DNA from: Paracoccaceae bacterium
Lineage (GTDB): Bacteria > Pseudomonadota > Alphaproteobacteria > Rhodobacterales > Rhodobacteraceae
Length of the DNA: 5,563 nt
Direction: 5' to 3'
Assembly (NCBI GenBank): GCA_016765235.1
Contig: JAESQH010000210.1
Coordinates: 1-5,563, forward strand
Shown: positions 1-5,129 of the stretch, one piece after another
How positions within the stretch are numbered: position 1 is the first letter of the stretch
How the letters are laid out: each line of letters opens with the position of its first letter
Notes under the pieces: model-generated
The model's input: only the letters and a program-made list of their open reading frames with translations
What the model was told of the DNA's origin: nothing
The model's database searches: none
Translations under genes and position numbers: made by a program

Positions 1-211
1 GTCGCTGAAGGTTGGACAGGCTGACAATATCGTCATCGACCACACCCAGAACACCAACTCCCGCCGCCGCTAGATACATTAATACCGGCGAGCCAAGCCC
101 ACCTGCTCCAATAACCAGCACCCGCGCGCGGCGAAGTTTCTGCTGCCCAGCACCACCAATTTCGCGCAACACGATATGGCGGGCATAACGTTCGAGTTCT
201 TCAGCTTCCAT
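1..211 (-). CDS. moeB: MoeB/ThiF/HesA-family adenylyltransferase, N-terminal 70 residues (cut by window edge)
   Basis: This is the N-terminus of an E1-like sulfur-carrier-protein adenylyltransferase. The family adenylates the C-terminal Gly-Gly of MoaD, ThiS or similar proteins before sulfur transfer, in molybdopterin or thiamine synthesis. Seen: the family opening ELERYARHIVLREIGGAGQQ (residues 5-24), then a Rossmann glycine-rich nucleotide loop VIGAGGLGSP (33-42), and a strand ending in acidic residues followed by DIVSLSNLQR (61-70), which closely matches E. coli MoeB. The ATG at 209-211 is preceded by GGAGG (218-222) with 6 nt spacing, so the start is well supported. The gene begins inside the 3' end of the upstream membrane-protein gene (11-nt overlap), which implies coupled translation. 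The catalytic arginine/aspartate region, the zinc cysteines and any rhodanese domain lie outside the window, so MoeB, ThiF and HesA cannot be told apart. The symbol is the commonest assignment, not a proof. Confidence 0.85.
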   Translation of the reverse strand, partial: MEAEELERYARHIVLREIGGAGQQKLRRARVLVIGAGGLGSPVLMYLAAAGVGVLGVVDDDIVSLSNLQR

Positions 212-506
212 CTTTTTCCTCCCGCGCCCGCGTTTTCCGGCGTATCCACCAGATCAGCACGCCGTATGCAATCACTGGTGACGACCACAATAAAAAGCGC
301 CCACCAAACACGAAGCTATCTGCGATTTTGGTACGGAATATATTCTCCGACGGTAGGAATTGCGAGCCTATGATCGTCAGCACAACCAACACCGCGATGC
401 CAGTATACACCAATCGTGGAGCGCGCAGTACGCGCGCGTACCCCAGCGCCAACAATGTGATTAATAAAACGGTAACTAATCCGCCGGACGCGAGCCGTTC
501 CAACAT
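201..506 (-). CDS. Small three-helix inner-membrane protein, unknown function
   Basis: A 101-residue protein that I do not recognise as a named family. Seen: three hydrophobic stretches long enough to span the membrane (about residues 8-24, 32-50 and 68-87). A basic loop (RVLRAPR, 25-31) separates the first two, a polar loop with SENIFRTKIAD (53-63) the last two, and the tail is charged (RRKTRAREEK, 89-98). By the positive-inside rule the first loop and the C-terminus should face the cytoplasm and the N-terminus the periplasm. There are no cysteines or histidines that would suggest metal or haem binding. The ATG (504-506) directly follows the cysK TAA (507-509) with no good Shine-Dalgarno, so reinitiation after cysK is the likely way it is translated. 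Its 3' end overlaps the moeB-like gene by 11 nt. Tight packing on both sides and clean membrane topology argue that it is a real gene. Confidence 0.8.
   Translation of the reverse strand: MLERLASGGLVTVLLITLLALGYARVLRAPRLVYTGIAVLVVLTIIGSQFLPSENIFRTKIADSFVFGGRFLLWSSPVIAYGVLIWWIRRKTRAREEKDGS
218..222 (-). promoter_or_regulatory. Strong Shine-Dalgarno for the moeB-like gene
   Basis: GGAGG on the minus strand lies 6 nt before the ATG at 209-211, inside the coding sequence of the upstream membrane-protein gene. It fixes the start of the adenylyltransferase and shows that the 11-nt gene overlap is genuine rather than an annotation artefact. Confidence 0.8.
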
Positions 507-1457
507 TTAGAGGCCGTCAAACAGGGATGTAGACAAATACCGTTCCGCGAAGCTCGGTAAAATCACAACGATCCGTTTGCCCGCCATTTCAGGCCGTTCA
601 CTGATTTCTACGGCTGCGGCGAGAGCAGCGCCTGACGAAATGCCGACGGGAATTCCCTCATGCGTCGCCAACGTCCGTGCCATCTCGAATGCGGTTTCGT
701 TGCCGATAGTGATAATCTCGTCGATCAGGGAAACGTCCAGTACCGACGGAATAATCCCCGCACCAATCCCTTGAATTTTATGTGGGCCAGCAATGCCGCC
801 GGACAGAACCGGACTGTCTTCGGGTTCCACCGCGACAATACGCACATCCGGATTCCGCTCTTTCAGAATTTTCCCGACGCCAGTGATCGTTCCACCAGTG
901 CCAACGCCCGAAATAAACACATCAACTTTGCCACCGGTATCCTGCCAGATTTCCTCGGCTGTGGTGATCTCATGGATTGCGGGGTTAGCGGGGTTCTCGA
1001 ATTGCTGGGGCAAAATCGCGCCCTCAATCTCGTTAACCATTTCTTCAGCCCGTTCAATCGCGCCTTTCATGCCCTTGGCACCGTCTGTCAGCACCAACTT
1101 CGCACCAAGGAGCGACAACATTTTGCGGCGCTCCAAGGACATCGTATCCGGCATCGTCAGGATCAGGTTATATCCACGGGCCGCACATACAAACGCTAGC
1201 GAAATTCCGGTGTTGCCGCTGGTTGGCTCGATCAAAGTGCCACCGGGTTTTAATTCACCTGAGGCTTCCAGTGCGTCGATCATTCCGACACCGATACGGT
1301 CTTTCACAGACCCCAACGGATTGAAAAATTCGAGCTTCCCACAAATCTCAGTGCTCACGCCCATTTTGGCCGCAAAGCGGGACATATTCACCAAAGGAGT
1401 CCCGCCCATCATTTGAGTTATATCATCGTAAATTTTGCCTCGTGGCGGTGTCGGCAT
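507..1457 (-). CDS. cysK: Cysteine synthase A (O-acetylserine sulfhydrylase)
   Basis: A PLP enzyme of the cytoplasm that makes L-cysteine from O-acetyl-L-serine and sulfide. Its 316 residues are normal for the family. Seen: the PLP Schiff-base lysine in NPLGSVKDR (Lys52), the substrate-binding loop TSGNTG (79-84), MPDTMS (102-107), the phosphate-binding glycine loop GVGTGGT (184-190), PHKIQGIGAG (225-234) and GISSGA (272-277), whose serine contacts the pyridine nitrogen of PLP. These features favour CysK over CysM. The C-terminal block reads LPSFAERYLST, where E. coli has Ser-Gly in place of Phe-Ala. The start at 1455-1457 has AGAGGAGC about 7 nt upstream, and a perfect extended -10 lies just before that, so cysK probably has its own promoter as well as any read-through from the MFS gene. 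It is followed directly by the membrane-protein gene (TAA-ATG junction). Confidence 0.96.
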   Translation of the reverse strand: MPTPPRGKIYDDITQMMGGTPLVNMSRFAAKMGVSTEICGKLEFFNPLGSVKDRIGVGMIDALEASGELKPGGTLIEPTSGNTGISLAFVCAARGYNLILTMPDTMSLERRKMLSLLGAKLVLTDGAKGMKGAIERAEEMVNEIEGAILPQQFENPANPAIHEITTAEEIWQDTGGKVDVFISGVGTGGTITGVGKILKERNPDVRIVAVEPEDSPVLSGGIAGPHKIQGIGAGIIPSVLDVSLIDEIITIGNETAFEMARTLATHEGIPVGISSGAALAAAVEISERPEMAGKRIVVILPSFAERYLSTSLFDGL

Positions 1458-1464
1458 TATGAAA

Positions 1465-1472
1465 GCTCCTCT
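1465..1472 (-). promoter_or_regulatory. Shine-Dalgarno of cysK
   Basis: AGAGGAGC on the minus strand, ending 7 nt before the ATG at 1455-1457. It is the strongest ribosome-binding site in the window together with that of the moeB-like gene, and it fixes the first methionine as the cysK start. Confidence 0.8.
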
Positions 1473-1483
1473 GAATTCGGCGG

Positions 1484-1492
1484 ATTATATCA
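1484..1492 (-). promoter_or_regulatory. Extended -10 promoter of cysK
   Basis: On the minus strand the gap between the MFS gene and cysK contains TG-A-TATAAT, a perfect extended -10 element. No good -35 lies 16-18 nt upstream, where the sequence reads around CTAGCC; extended -10 promoters often do without one. Initiation would fall near 1477, giving a leader of about 20 nt that contains the Shine-Dalgarno. No terminator is visible after the MFS gene, so read-through is also possible. Confidence 0.5.
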
Positions 1493-1514
1493 AGTTTTCA
1501 AAGAACGGCTAGGC

Positions 1515-2735
1515 CTATCGGGATTTTGTCCGCTTCAACAATTTGGCAATAGTAAACGATGTTCGCGGAACGTAGGTGTATGCGGTTTTTTCACCCTCGG
1601 TCGGGCGAGTGGACATGCGAAACAGGCCGAATCCAACCAAGAATACATGCGCGACACTGATGAAAGCGAATAGTGCAGCAGGGCCGAAATTATCGATTAG
1701 GACAGACGCAATCAGTGGGCTGAATATCGCGCCGATTCCGTAAAGAAACATTAACGATGCGTTAATCTCAACCATTTTACTGGCATGGGCGAAGTCGTTC
1801 GCATGTGCCATGGATACAGAGAAAATCGGATAGATGGAGGCGCCGAACAGCGCAGCGATCAGAAATATCTGGGTGCGATTGTTTGAGTCAGTAGCAACAA
1901 GGAAACCACATGCCATTATAGCCGCGACCGAAAGCCCGATCAAAACCCATCGCCTATCGTATTTGTCCGCCAACCACCCTACCGGAAACTGCGCGATTGC
2001 CCCACCGATCAGGACTGTCGCCAGAAACTGGCCGATCTGTTTGGCGCTCAACCCGATCTCTTGCCCGTAAATCGGTCCAACCATCCGAAAGGCGGCAGAG
2101 CTGGTCCCGGCAACGATCACGCCCGCTGCCCCGAGGGGGGAAACCCTCATCGTGTTAAGGGGCCGTAGGCGCGGGGATGTCGGGGTCTCCGGCGGCTTCA
2201 TTTTTGTTAACACTATTGGCAACATACAGGCGCTAAACAGGATGGCCAGCAGGTTGTAGGACATATAAGAGGCCGGCTCTAACGCACCGATCATCAACTG
2301 TGCTGATGCAGAAACAACGATATCAACGGTCCGGTAACTCGCCATGATGCGACCACGGTTAGAGTTTGTTAACTTCGCCTGCATCCACGACTCGATCACG
2401 GTATAACAACCAGCGACGCACAGACCGATAAGTATGCGCATGAGCGCCCAGGCGATTGGGTCAATCAGCATGGGGTGGGCTATGGCACCGATCGCGCCAG
2501 TTGCGGCAAACGCTGAAAAAGCGCGGGAATGCCCGACAGTTCCCATAAGGCGCGGTGCCCACCAGCAACCTATAAAAAACCCGAAGAAATGCGCCGATCC
2601 CAGAAGCCCGATTTGCGTATTGGTGAACCCTACGGAGATACCGGACAGTACATCGAGGGGGCCAATAGCACCCGAACCGAGCTGTAAAAGCGAGATCGAT
2701 GCAAAAAGTGCGATGAACGAAATGATAATACGCAT
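1515..2735 (-). CDS. Major facilitator superfamily transporter, YcaD-like
   Basis: A 406-residue polytopic inner-membrane protein, probably a 12-helix secondary transporter of unknown substrate. Seen: hydrophobic segments throughout, an N-terminal helix (4-24), IESWMQA (114-120) followed by NRGRIMASY (126-134), a polar central loop (about 178-195, KMKPPETPTSPRLRP) between the two halves, and the MFS loop signature GWLADKYDRRWVL (253-265). The IESW...NRGR arrangement and the LADK loop resemble the E. coli YcaD type. The C-terminal tail (375-406) is hydrophilic and basic. The ATG at 2733-2735 has only a weak AGG 8 nt upstream (2744-2746). Its leader region holds a palindrome on a candidate promoter. 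It lies between the Rrf2 regulator and cysK, so a role with sulfur compounds or amino acids is conceivable, but the sequence itself does not show a substrate. Confidence 0.88.
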   Translation of the reverse strand: MRIIISFIALFASISLLQLGSGAIGPLDVLSGISVGFTNTQIGLLGSAHFFGFFIGCWWAPRLMGTVGHSRAFSAFAATGAIGAIAHPMLIDPIAWALMRILIGLCVAGCYTVIESWMQAKLTNSNRGRIMASYRTVDIVVSASAQLMIGALEPASYMSYNLLAILFSACMLPIVLTKMKPPETPTSPRLRPLNTMRVSPLGAAGVIVAGTSSAAFRMVGPIYGQEIGLSAKQIGQFLATVLIGGAIAQFPVGWLADKYDRRWVLIGLSVAAIMACGFLVATDSNNRTQIFLIAALFGASIYPIFSVSMAHANDFAHASKMVEINASLMFLYGIGAIFSPLIASVLIDNFGPAALFAFISVAHVFLVGFGLFRMSTRPTEGEKTAYTYVPRTSFTIAKLLKRTKSR

Positions 2736-2868
2736 GTCGCGGGCCTGTTAAAAACCGGTTGCGATCAGCATGGCACAGCGTGGGATGTATGGGTTGTCGT
2801 TTCCGACATTGGTGTGACGGTTTCGAGGGAATCTCGCCCGATCATTAAAGATTTATTTAGAAAGGTTT
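2736..2868. other. Intergenic region between the Rrf2 gene and the MFS gene
   Basis: This 133-nt gap contains no coding frame I can support. It holds a candidate promoter and palindrome at its Rrf2 side. It also holds a small perfect hairpin at 2795-2808, which reads TGTCG-GAAA-CGACA on the minus strand (GNRA tetraloop), inside what would be the MFS leader. The hairpin has no following T-tract and is too short to call a terminator. Confidence 0.6.
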
Positions 2869-2872
2869 CTAA
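2844..2872 (-). promoter_or_regulatory. Candidate promoter of the MFS gene
   Basis: On the minus strand TTTAAT (2844-2849) matches the -10 consensus at five of six positions. Upstream, TAGAAA (2866-2871, 16-nt spacer, four of six) or TTAGAA (2867-2872, 17-nt spacer) can serve as a weak -35. The region is AT-rich compared with its surroundings. Initiation would fall near 2837, giving a leader of about 100 nt. The -35 and spacer coincide with a palindrome, which would suit repression. Confidence 0.4.
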
Positions 2873-2873
2873 A
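2856..2873. promoter_or_regulatory. Palindromic candidate operator TTTAGAAA-GG-TTTCTAAA
   Basis: Two perfect 8-bp inverted arms separated by two bases, so 16 of 18 positions are symmetrical. It overlaps the stop codon of the Rrf2 gene (2869-2871) and covers the -35 and part of the spacer of the candidate MFS promoter. A 2-nt loop is too tight for an RNA hairpin, and no GC-rich stem or T-run follows, so a protein-binding site is the better reading. The half-sites resemble the TTTAGAA/TTCTAAA halves of the iron-control element bound by Irr in alphaproteobacteria. As I recall, that element has three central bases rather than the four found here. The Rrf2 protein encoded next to it is the other candidate binder. 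Confidence 0.5.
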
Positions 2874-3318
2874 TGGTAAAGCTGACGGATTCTTCATCCG
2901 CGCGCTTGATGCCTTTTGCCTCGGCATCACGACACAAATCTTCCATCGTGATCGCGTCGTAGCGATTAAGGATATCTTCCTGCATTTCATCCCAGATGGG
3001 GCTAATGATCTGTTCGCCAAGGCGCGCCCGCGAAACGGTGGAATCCTCGTCGTTTTCCATTTGGTTAACAACACGTAAAACATCGCCCAGCGTTATCCGT
3101 CGCCGCTCCCGCGCCAGCGTGTATCCACCGCGCGGACCGCGAACGCCTTTCAGCACACCGGCACGAACCAGTTGTTGCAACACCTGTTCCAGATACCTTT
3201 GCGGAATACCTTGGCGCTCCGTGATGTCTTTGGACTGCACAGGATGCGGGCGACCGTTATAAGCGATATCCAGAACCGCCTCTAAGGCCAGAACGATTTT
3301 ACGAGACATTCGGAGCAT
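2869..3318 (-). CDS. Rrf2-family transcriptional regulator without the Fe-S cysteine cluster
   Basis: A 149-residue DNA-binding regulator of the Rrf2 family (IscR, NsrR, RirA, CymR). Seen: an N-terminal winged helix-turn-helix with SKDITERQGIPQRYLEQVLQ (29-48), then LVRAGVLKGVRGPRGGYTLAR (50-70), whose RGxRGGY wing is diagnostic. A dimerisation helix region follows (about 75-125), with MEDLCRDAEAK near the end. The only cysteine is Cys129, so the three-cysteine Fe-S ligand set of IscR, NsrR and RirA is absent. This makes a CymR-like, cluster-free regulator more likely. The start at 3316-3318 lies 2 nt after the dut stop and has AGGA at 3330-3333; an ATG three codons later has no ribosome-binding site. 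It is therefore cotranscribed with coaBC and dut. The nearby palindrome may be its operator or that of another regulator. Confidence 0.9.
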   Translation of the reverse strand: MLRMSRKIVLALEAVLDIAYNGRPHPVQSKDITERQGIPQRYLEQVLQQLVRAGVLKGVRGPRGGYTLARERRRITLGDVLRVVNQMENDEDSTVSRARLGEQIISPIWDEMQEDILNRYDAITMEDLCRDAEAKGIKRADEESVSFTI

Positions 3319-3320
3319 GT

Positions 3321-3779
3321 TTACGTTTTTCCTGTAGAGCCGAAGCCGCCAGCGCTGCGTTCGGTTGTGGATAAAGAGGCTACTTCAACGATTTCGCAAC
3401 GGGTGACTTGCGCGAACACGATTTGCGCGACACGTTCGCCGTGGGTGATGTGGAAAGGTTCACTGCCGTGGTTAATCAGGATCATCCCGACCTCGCCGCG
3501 ATAGTCGCTGTCGATTGTGCCGGGTGCGTTAACCAATGTTATGCCGTGTTTAAGGGCGAGGCCCGAACGCGGTCGAACCTGCACTTCATAGCCCGCCGGA
3601 ATTTCAAATTTCAGACCTGTCGGGATTAACGCCCGCGCACCGGTCGCGAGCGTGACCCCCTCACCGTTCGGAAAATTCGCCCGAATGTCCATTCCAGCCG
3701 AGCCATCTGTTTCATAAGCCGGCAGCGCCACATCAGCATCAGAATTTTCTGTACGGTGGATGCGAAGCGATTGGTTCAT
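3321..3779 (-). CDS. dut: Deoxyuridine 5'-triphosphate nucleotidohydrolase (dUTPase)
   Basis: A homotrimeric cytoplasmic enzyme that hydrolyses dUTP to dUMP and pyrophosphate, keeping uracil out of DNA and supplying dUMP for thymidylate synthesis. All five trimeric dUTPase motifs are present in order: AGMDIRA (28-34), RPRSGLA (69-75), GTIDSDYRGEV (87-97) with the catalytic Asp90 and the uracil-stacking Tyr93, GERVAQIVF (114-122), and the flexible C-terminal RSAGGFGSTG (141-150). The length of 152 residues is normal. The ATG (3777-3779) overlaps the coaBC stop in an ATGA arrangement and has no strong Shine-Dalgarno, so translation is probably coupled to coaBC. The coaBC-dut pairing is common in bacteria. 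The stop lies 2 nt before the Rrf2 gene. Nothing is odd about the sequence. Confidence 0.97.
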   Translation of the reverse strand: MNQSLRIHRTENSDADVALPAYETDGSAGMDIRANFPNGEGVTLATGARALIPTGLKFEIPAGYEVQVRPRSGLALKHGITLVNAPGTIDSDYRGEVGMILINHGSEPFHITHGERVAQIVFAQVTRCEIVEVASLSTTERSAGGFGSTGKT

Positions 3780-4972
3780 GCCAATGTCTCGGCGATTCTT
3801 GAGGCGAGTTTGCGGGCAACGTCAACTTTGCTCATCCGCTCCCACCTATCCTGTCCGGCATCGGAAATAAGCGTAATCGCGTTTTCAGAACCGCCCATGA
3901 TACCCGTTTCCGGCGAAACATCGTTGGCAATGATCCAGTCACAGCCCTTTCGTTTGCGCTTAGTCGTGGCATTCGCCAGCACATCATCGGTTTCAGCTGC
4001 AAAGCCGATAACCAATTGCGGGCGGCCATCGGTCATCTGCGACACGGTTCGCAATACATCTGGATTCTCGGTGAATTCGAGGGCGGGCATGTTGCCAGAC
4101 CCATCTTTCTTGATCTTGGAATCAACGGCATTCGCTACACGCCAATCGGCAACAGCGGCGGCAAATATGGCGGCCTCCGCAGGCAATGCTTTTTGCGTTG
4201 CTTCAAGCATTTGCTGCGCGGTTTGAACTTCAACTACATTCACGCCTTTGGGCCGTTCCGCATCCGCCGGACCTGTAATAAACGTAACGCTTGCGCCCAG
4301 CGCCGCCAAAGCCTCGGCAATCGCGGTGCCTTGTGCGCCCGACGATCGGTTGGCGATATACCGCACCGGATCAATAGGTTCGTGCGTTGGGCCGGACGTT
4401 ACCAGAACATGTTTGCCGCTCAATGGCCCGTCAGCCAACGCCGCACTTATCGCGCTGACAATTTCCAGCGGTTCAGACATCCGACCGGGGCCGAATTCGC
4501 CACACGCCATGTTGCCATCGTTAGGGCCAATGAACCGCACGCCGTCGGCCTTCAAAGTCGCGATATTGCGTTGTGTCGCCGGATGTTCCCACATGCGGAC
4601 ATTCATCGCAGGCGCGACCAGCACGGGTTTATCAGTCGCCAGCAAAAGCGTAGTCGCTAAATCGTTCGCCTGCCCCGTCGCCATTTTGGCCAACAGATCA
4701 GCCGTCGCTGGGGCAACGACTAACAGATCGGCCGCGCGAGAAAGCTGGATATGGCCCATTTCCGCCTCGTCGGTCAGATCAAACAGATCGGTATAGACCT
4801 TTTCACCAGCCAGCGCGGCGACAGATAACGGTGTCACAAATTCGGTGGCAGCACGCGTCAAAACAGGCGTAACTGTCGCACCGCGTTCCGCCAACCGCCG
4901 TATCAGATCGAGGCATTTATACGCCGCGATCCCGCCGCCAATAACAAGAAGTACCTTCCGGCCTTGTAACAT
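3776..4972 (-). CDS. coaBC: Bifunctional phosphopantothenoylcysteine decarboxylase / phosphopantothenate-cysteine ligase
   Basis: This bifunctional enzyme carries out two steps of coenzyme A synthesis. CoaB joins 4'-phosphopantothenate to cysteine using CTP, and the FMN-dependent CoaC domain decarboxylates the product to 4'-phosphopantetheine. Numbered from the ATG, the CoaC half (about 1-185) shows GGGIAAYK (12-19), the catalytic histidine in GHIQLSRAADL (His74), PAMNVRMW (121-128) and the substrate clamp ACGEFGPGRM (156-165) with Cys157. The CoaB half shows LVTSGPTHEPIDPVRYIANRSSG (190-212), AAVADWR (272-278) and KIKK with Lys288. These match E. coli His75, Cys158 and Lys289. I chose the ATG at 4970-4972 because AGGA (4980-4983) lies 7 nt upstream. 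A GTG one codon earlier (4973-4975) would give 399 residues but only 4 nt spacing. It is first in its operon and overlaps dut by 4 nt. Confidence 0.97.
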   Translation of the reverse strand: MLQGRKVLLVIGGGIAAYKCLDLIRRLAERGATVTPVLTRAATEFVTPLSVAALAGEKVYTDLFDLTDEAEMGHIQLSRAADLLVVAPATADLLAKMATGQANDLATTLLLATDKPVLVAPAMNVRMWEHPATQRNIATLKADGVRFIGPNDGNMACGEFGPGRMSEPLEIVSAISAALADGPLSGKHVLVTSGPTHEPIDPVRYIANRSSGAQGTAIAEALAALGASVTFITGPADAERPKGVNVVEVQTAQQMLEATQKALPAEAAIFAAAVADWRVANAVDSKIKKDGSGNMPALEFTENPDVLRTVSQMTDGRPQLVIGFAAETDDVLANATTKRKRKGCDWIIANDVSPETGIMGGSENAITLISDAGQDRWERMSKVDVARKLASRIAETLA

Positions 4973-5011
4973 CACAATATCCTACGGAAATAAATATATT
5001 TACCATTTAGT

Positions 5012-5040
5012 AATGTATTTTATTATTTTGAGGGTTTCAA
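5012..5040 (-). promoter_or_regulatory. Sigma70-type promoter of the coaBC-dut-Rrf2 operon
   Basis: On the minus strand TTGAAA (5035-5040, five of six to the -35 consensus) is separated by exactly 17 nt from TACATT (5012-5017, four of six to the -10 consensus). Transcription would start near 5005, giving a leader of about 33 nt that contains the AGGA ribosome-binding site at 4980-4983. The outermost base of the -35 is shared with the inverted repeat immediately upstream. Confidence 0.55.
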
Positions 5041-5067
5041 GTTGATGAATACGCATATTCTTCAACT
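5040..5067. repeat. Imperfect inverted repeat, candidate operator between coaBC and cobU
   Basis: Arms AGTTGATGAATA (5040-5051) and TATTCTTCAACT (5056-5067) are complementary at 11 of 12 positions around a 4-nt centre, CGCA. The repeat abuts the -35 of the coaBC promoter on its upstream side and lies about 63 nt before the cobU ATG. It could be a regulator-binding site acting on either gene. If cobU transcription begins upstream of it, it could instead form a leader hairpin. No T-run follows it on the plus strand. Confidence 0.55.
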
Positions 5068-5073
5068 GTTCGT

Positions 5074-5125
5074 GGATTCCGTCAATCAAGTATGAAAGAA
5101 TACAAAGGCTAACAAACTGGAATCC
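5074..5125 (+). repeat. 7-bp inverted repeat overlapping the cobU ribosome-binding site
   Basis: GGATTCC (5074-5080) is exactly complementary to GGAATCC (5119-5125), with 38 nt between. The right arm contains GGAA (5119-5122), the only Shine-Dalgarno-like sequence before the cobU ATG at 5130 (7-nt spacing). If the transcript includes the left arm, pairing would hide the ribosome-binding site. The arms are short and a chance match is possible. Confidence 0.3.
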
Positions 5126-5129
5126 CTTC

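Larger units (their letters stand above)
4973..5129. other. AT-rich divergent regulatory region between coaBC and cobU
   Basis: A 157-nt gap between divergently transcribed genes. Its left half (about 4980-5060) is much richer in A and T than the flanking genes. It holds the coaBC promoter, an imperfect inverted repeat, and on the cobU side a 7-bp inverted repeat that includes the probable cobU ribosome-binding site. A six-codon ATG frame (MKEYKG, 5092-5112) has no Shine-Dalgarno and is not called a gene. I see no cobalamin riboswitch B12 box. Confidence 0.6.

Noticed and set aside
428..441. Perfect 14-bp palindrome GTACGCGCGCGTAC
   Set aside because: It lies inside the membrane-protein gene and encodes part of the basic loop (Tyr-Ala-Arg-Val). 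Alternating GC in coding sequence readily gives such symmetry, and there is no promoter nearby.
660..1416. Long plus-strand open frames of 179 and 207 codons opposite cysK
   Set aside because: They lie entirely antisense to cysK, which has all family motifs, and their translations have no recognisable domain. They are shadows of the coding strand.
2856..2873. Rho-independent terminator after the Rrf2 gene
   Set aside because: The arms are AT-rich, the loop would be only 2 nt and no T-run follows on the minus strand, so an operator fits better.
2869..3318. Calling the Rrf2 protein IscR or RirA
   Set aside because: Those proteins need three cysteines for cluster binding and this one has a single cysteine. 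There are also no isc/suf genes in the window.
4016..4796. Plus-strand open frames of 214 and 182 codons opposite coaBC
   Set aside because: They are antisense to a fully conserved coaBC, lack ribosome-binding sites and have arginine- or serine-rich low-information translations.
5041..5066. FNR/Anr box in the coaBC-cobU gap
   Set aside because: TTGAT is present, but the opposite half is TTCAA at a spacing of 14 rather than ATCAA at a spacing of 4.
5092..5112. Six-codon reading frame MKEYKG as a leader peptide gene
   Set aside because: There is no Shine-Dalgarno before it and no run of regulatory codons. It is kept only as a speculative part of the cobU leader finding.
4976..5129. Cobalamin riboswitch upstream of cobU
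   Set aside because: The gap is short for this RNA and I find no B12-box-like sequence or the expected multi-helix arrangement. The region is AT-rich instead.
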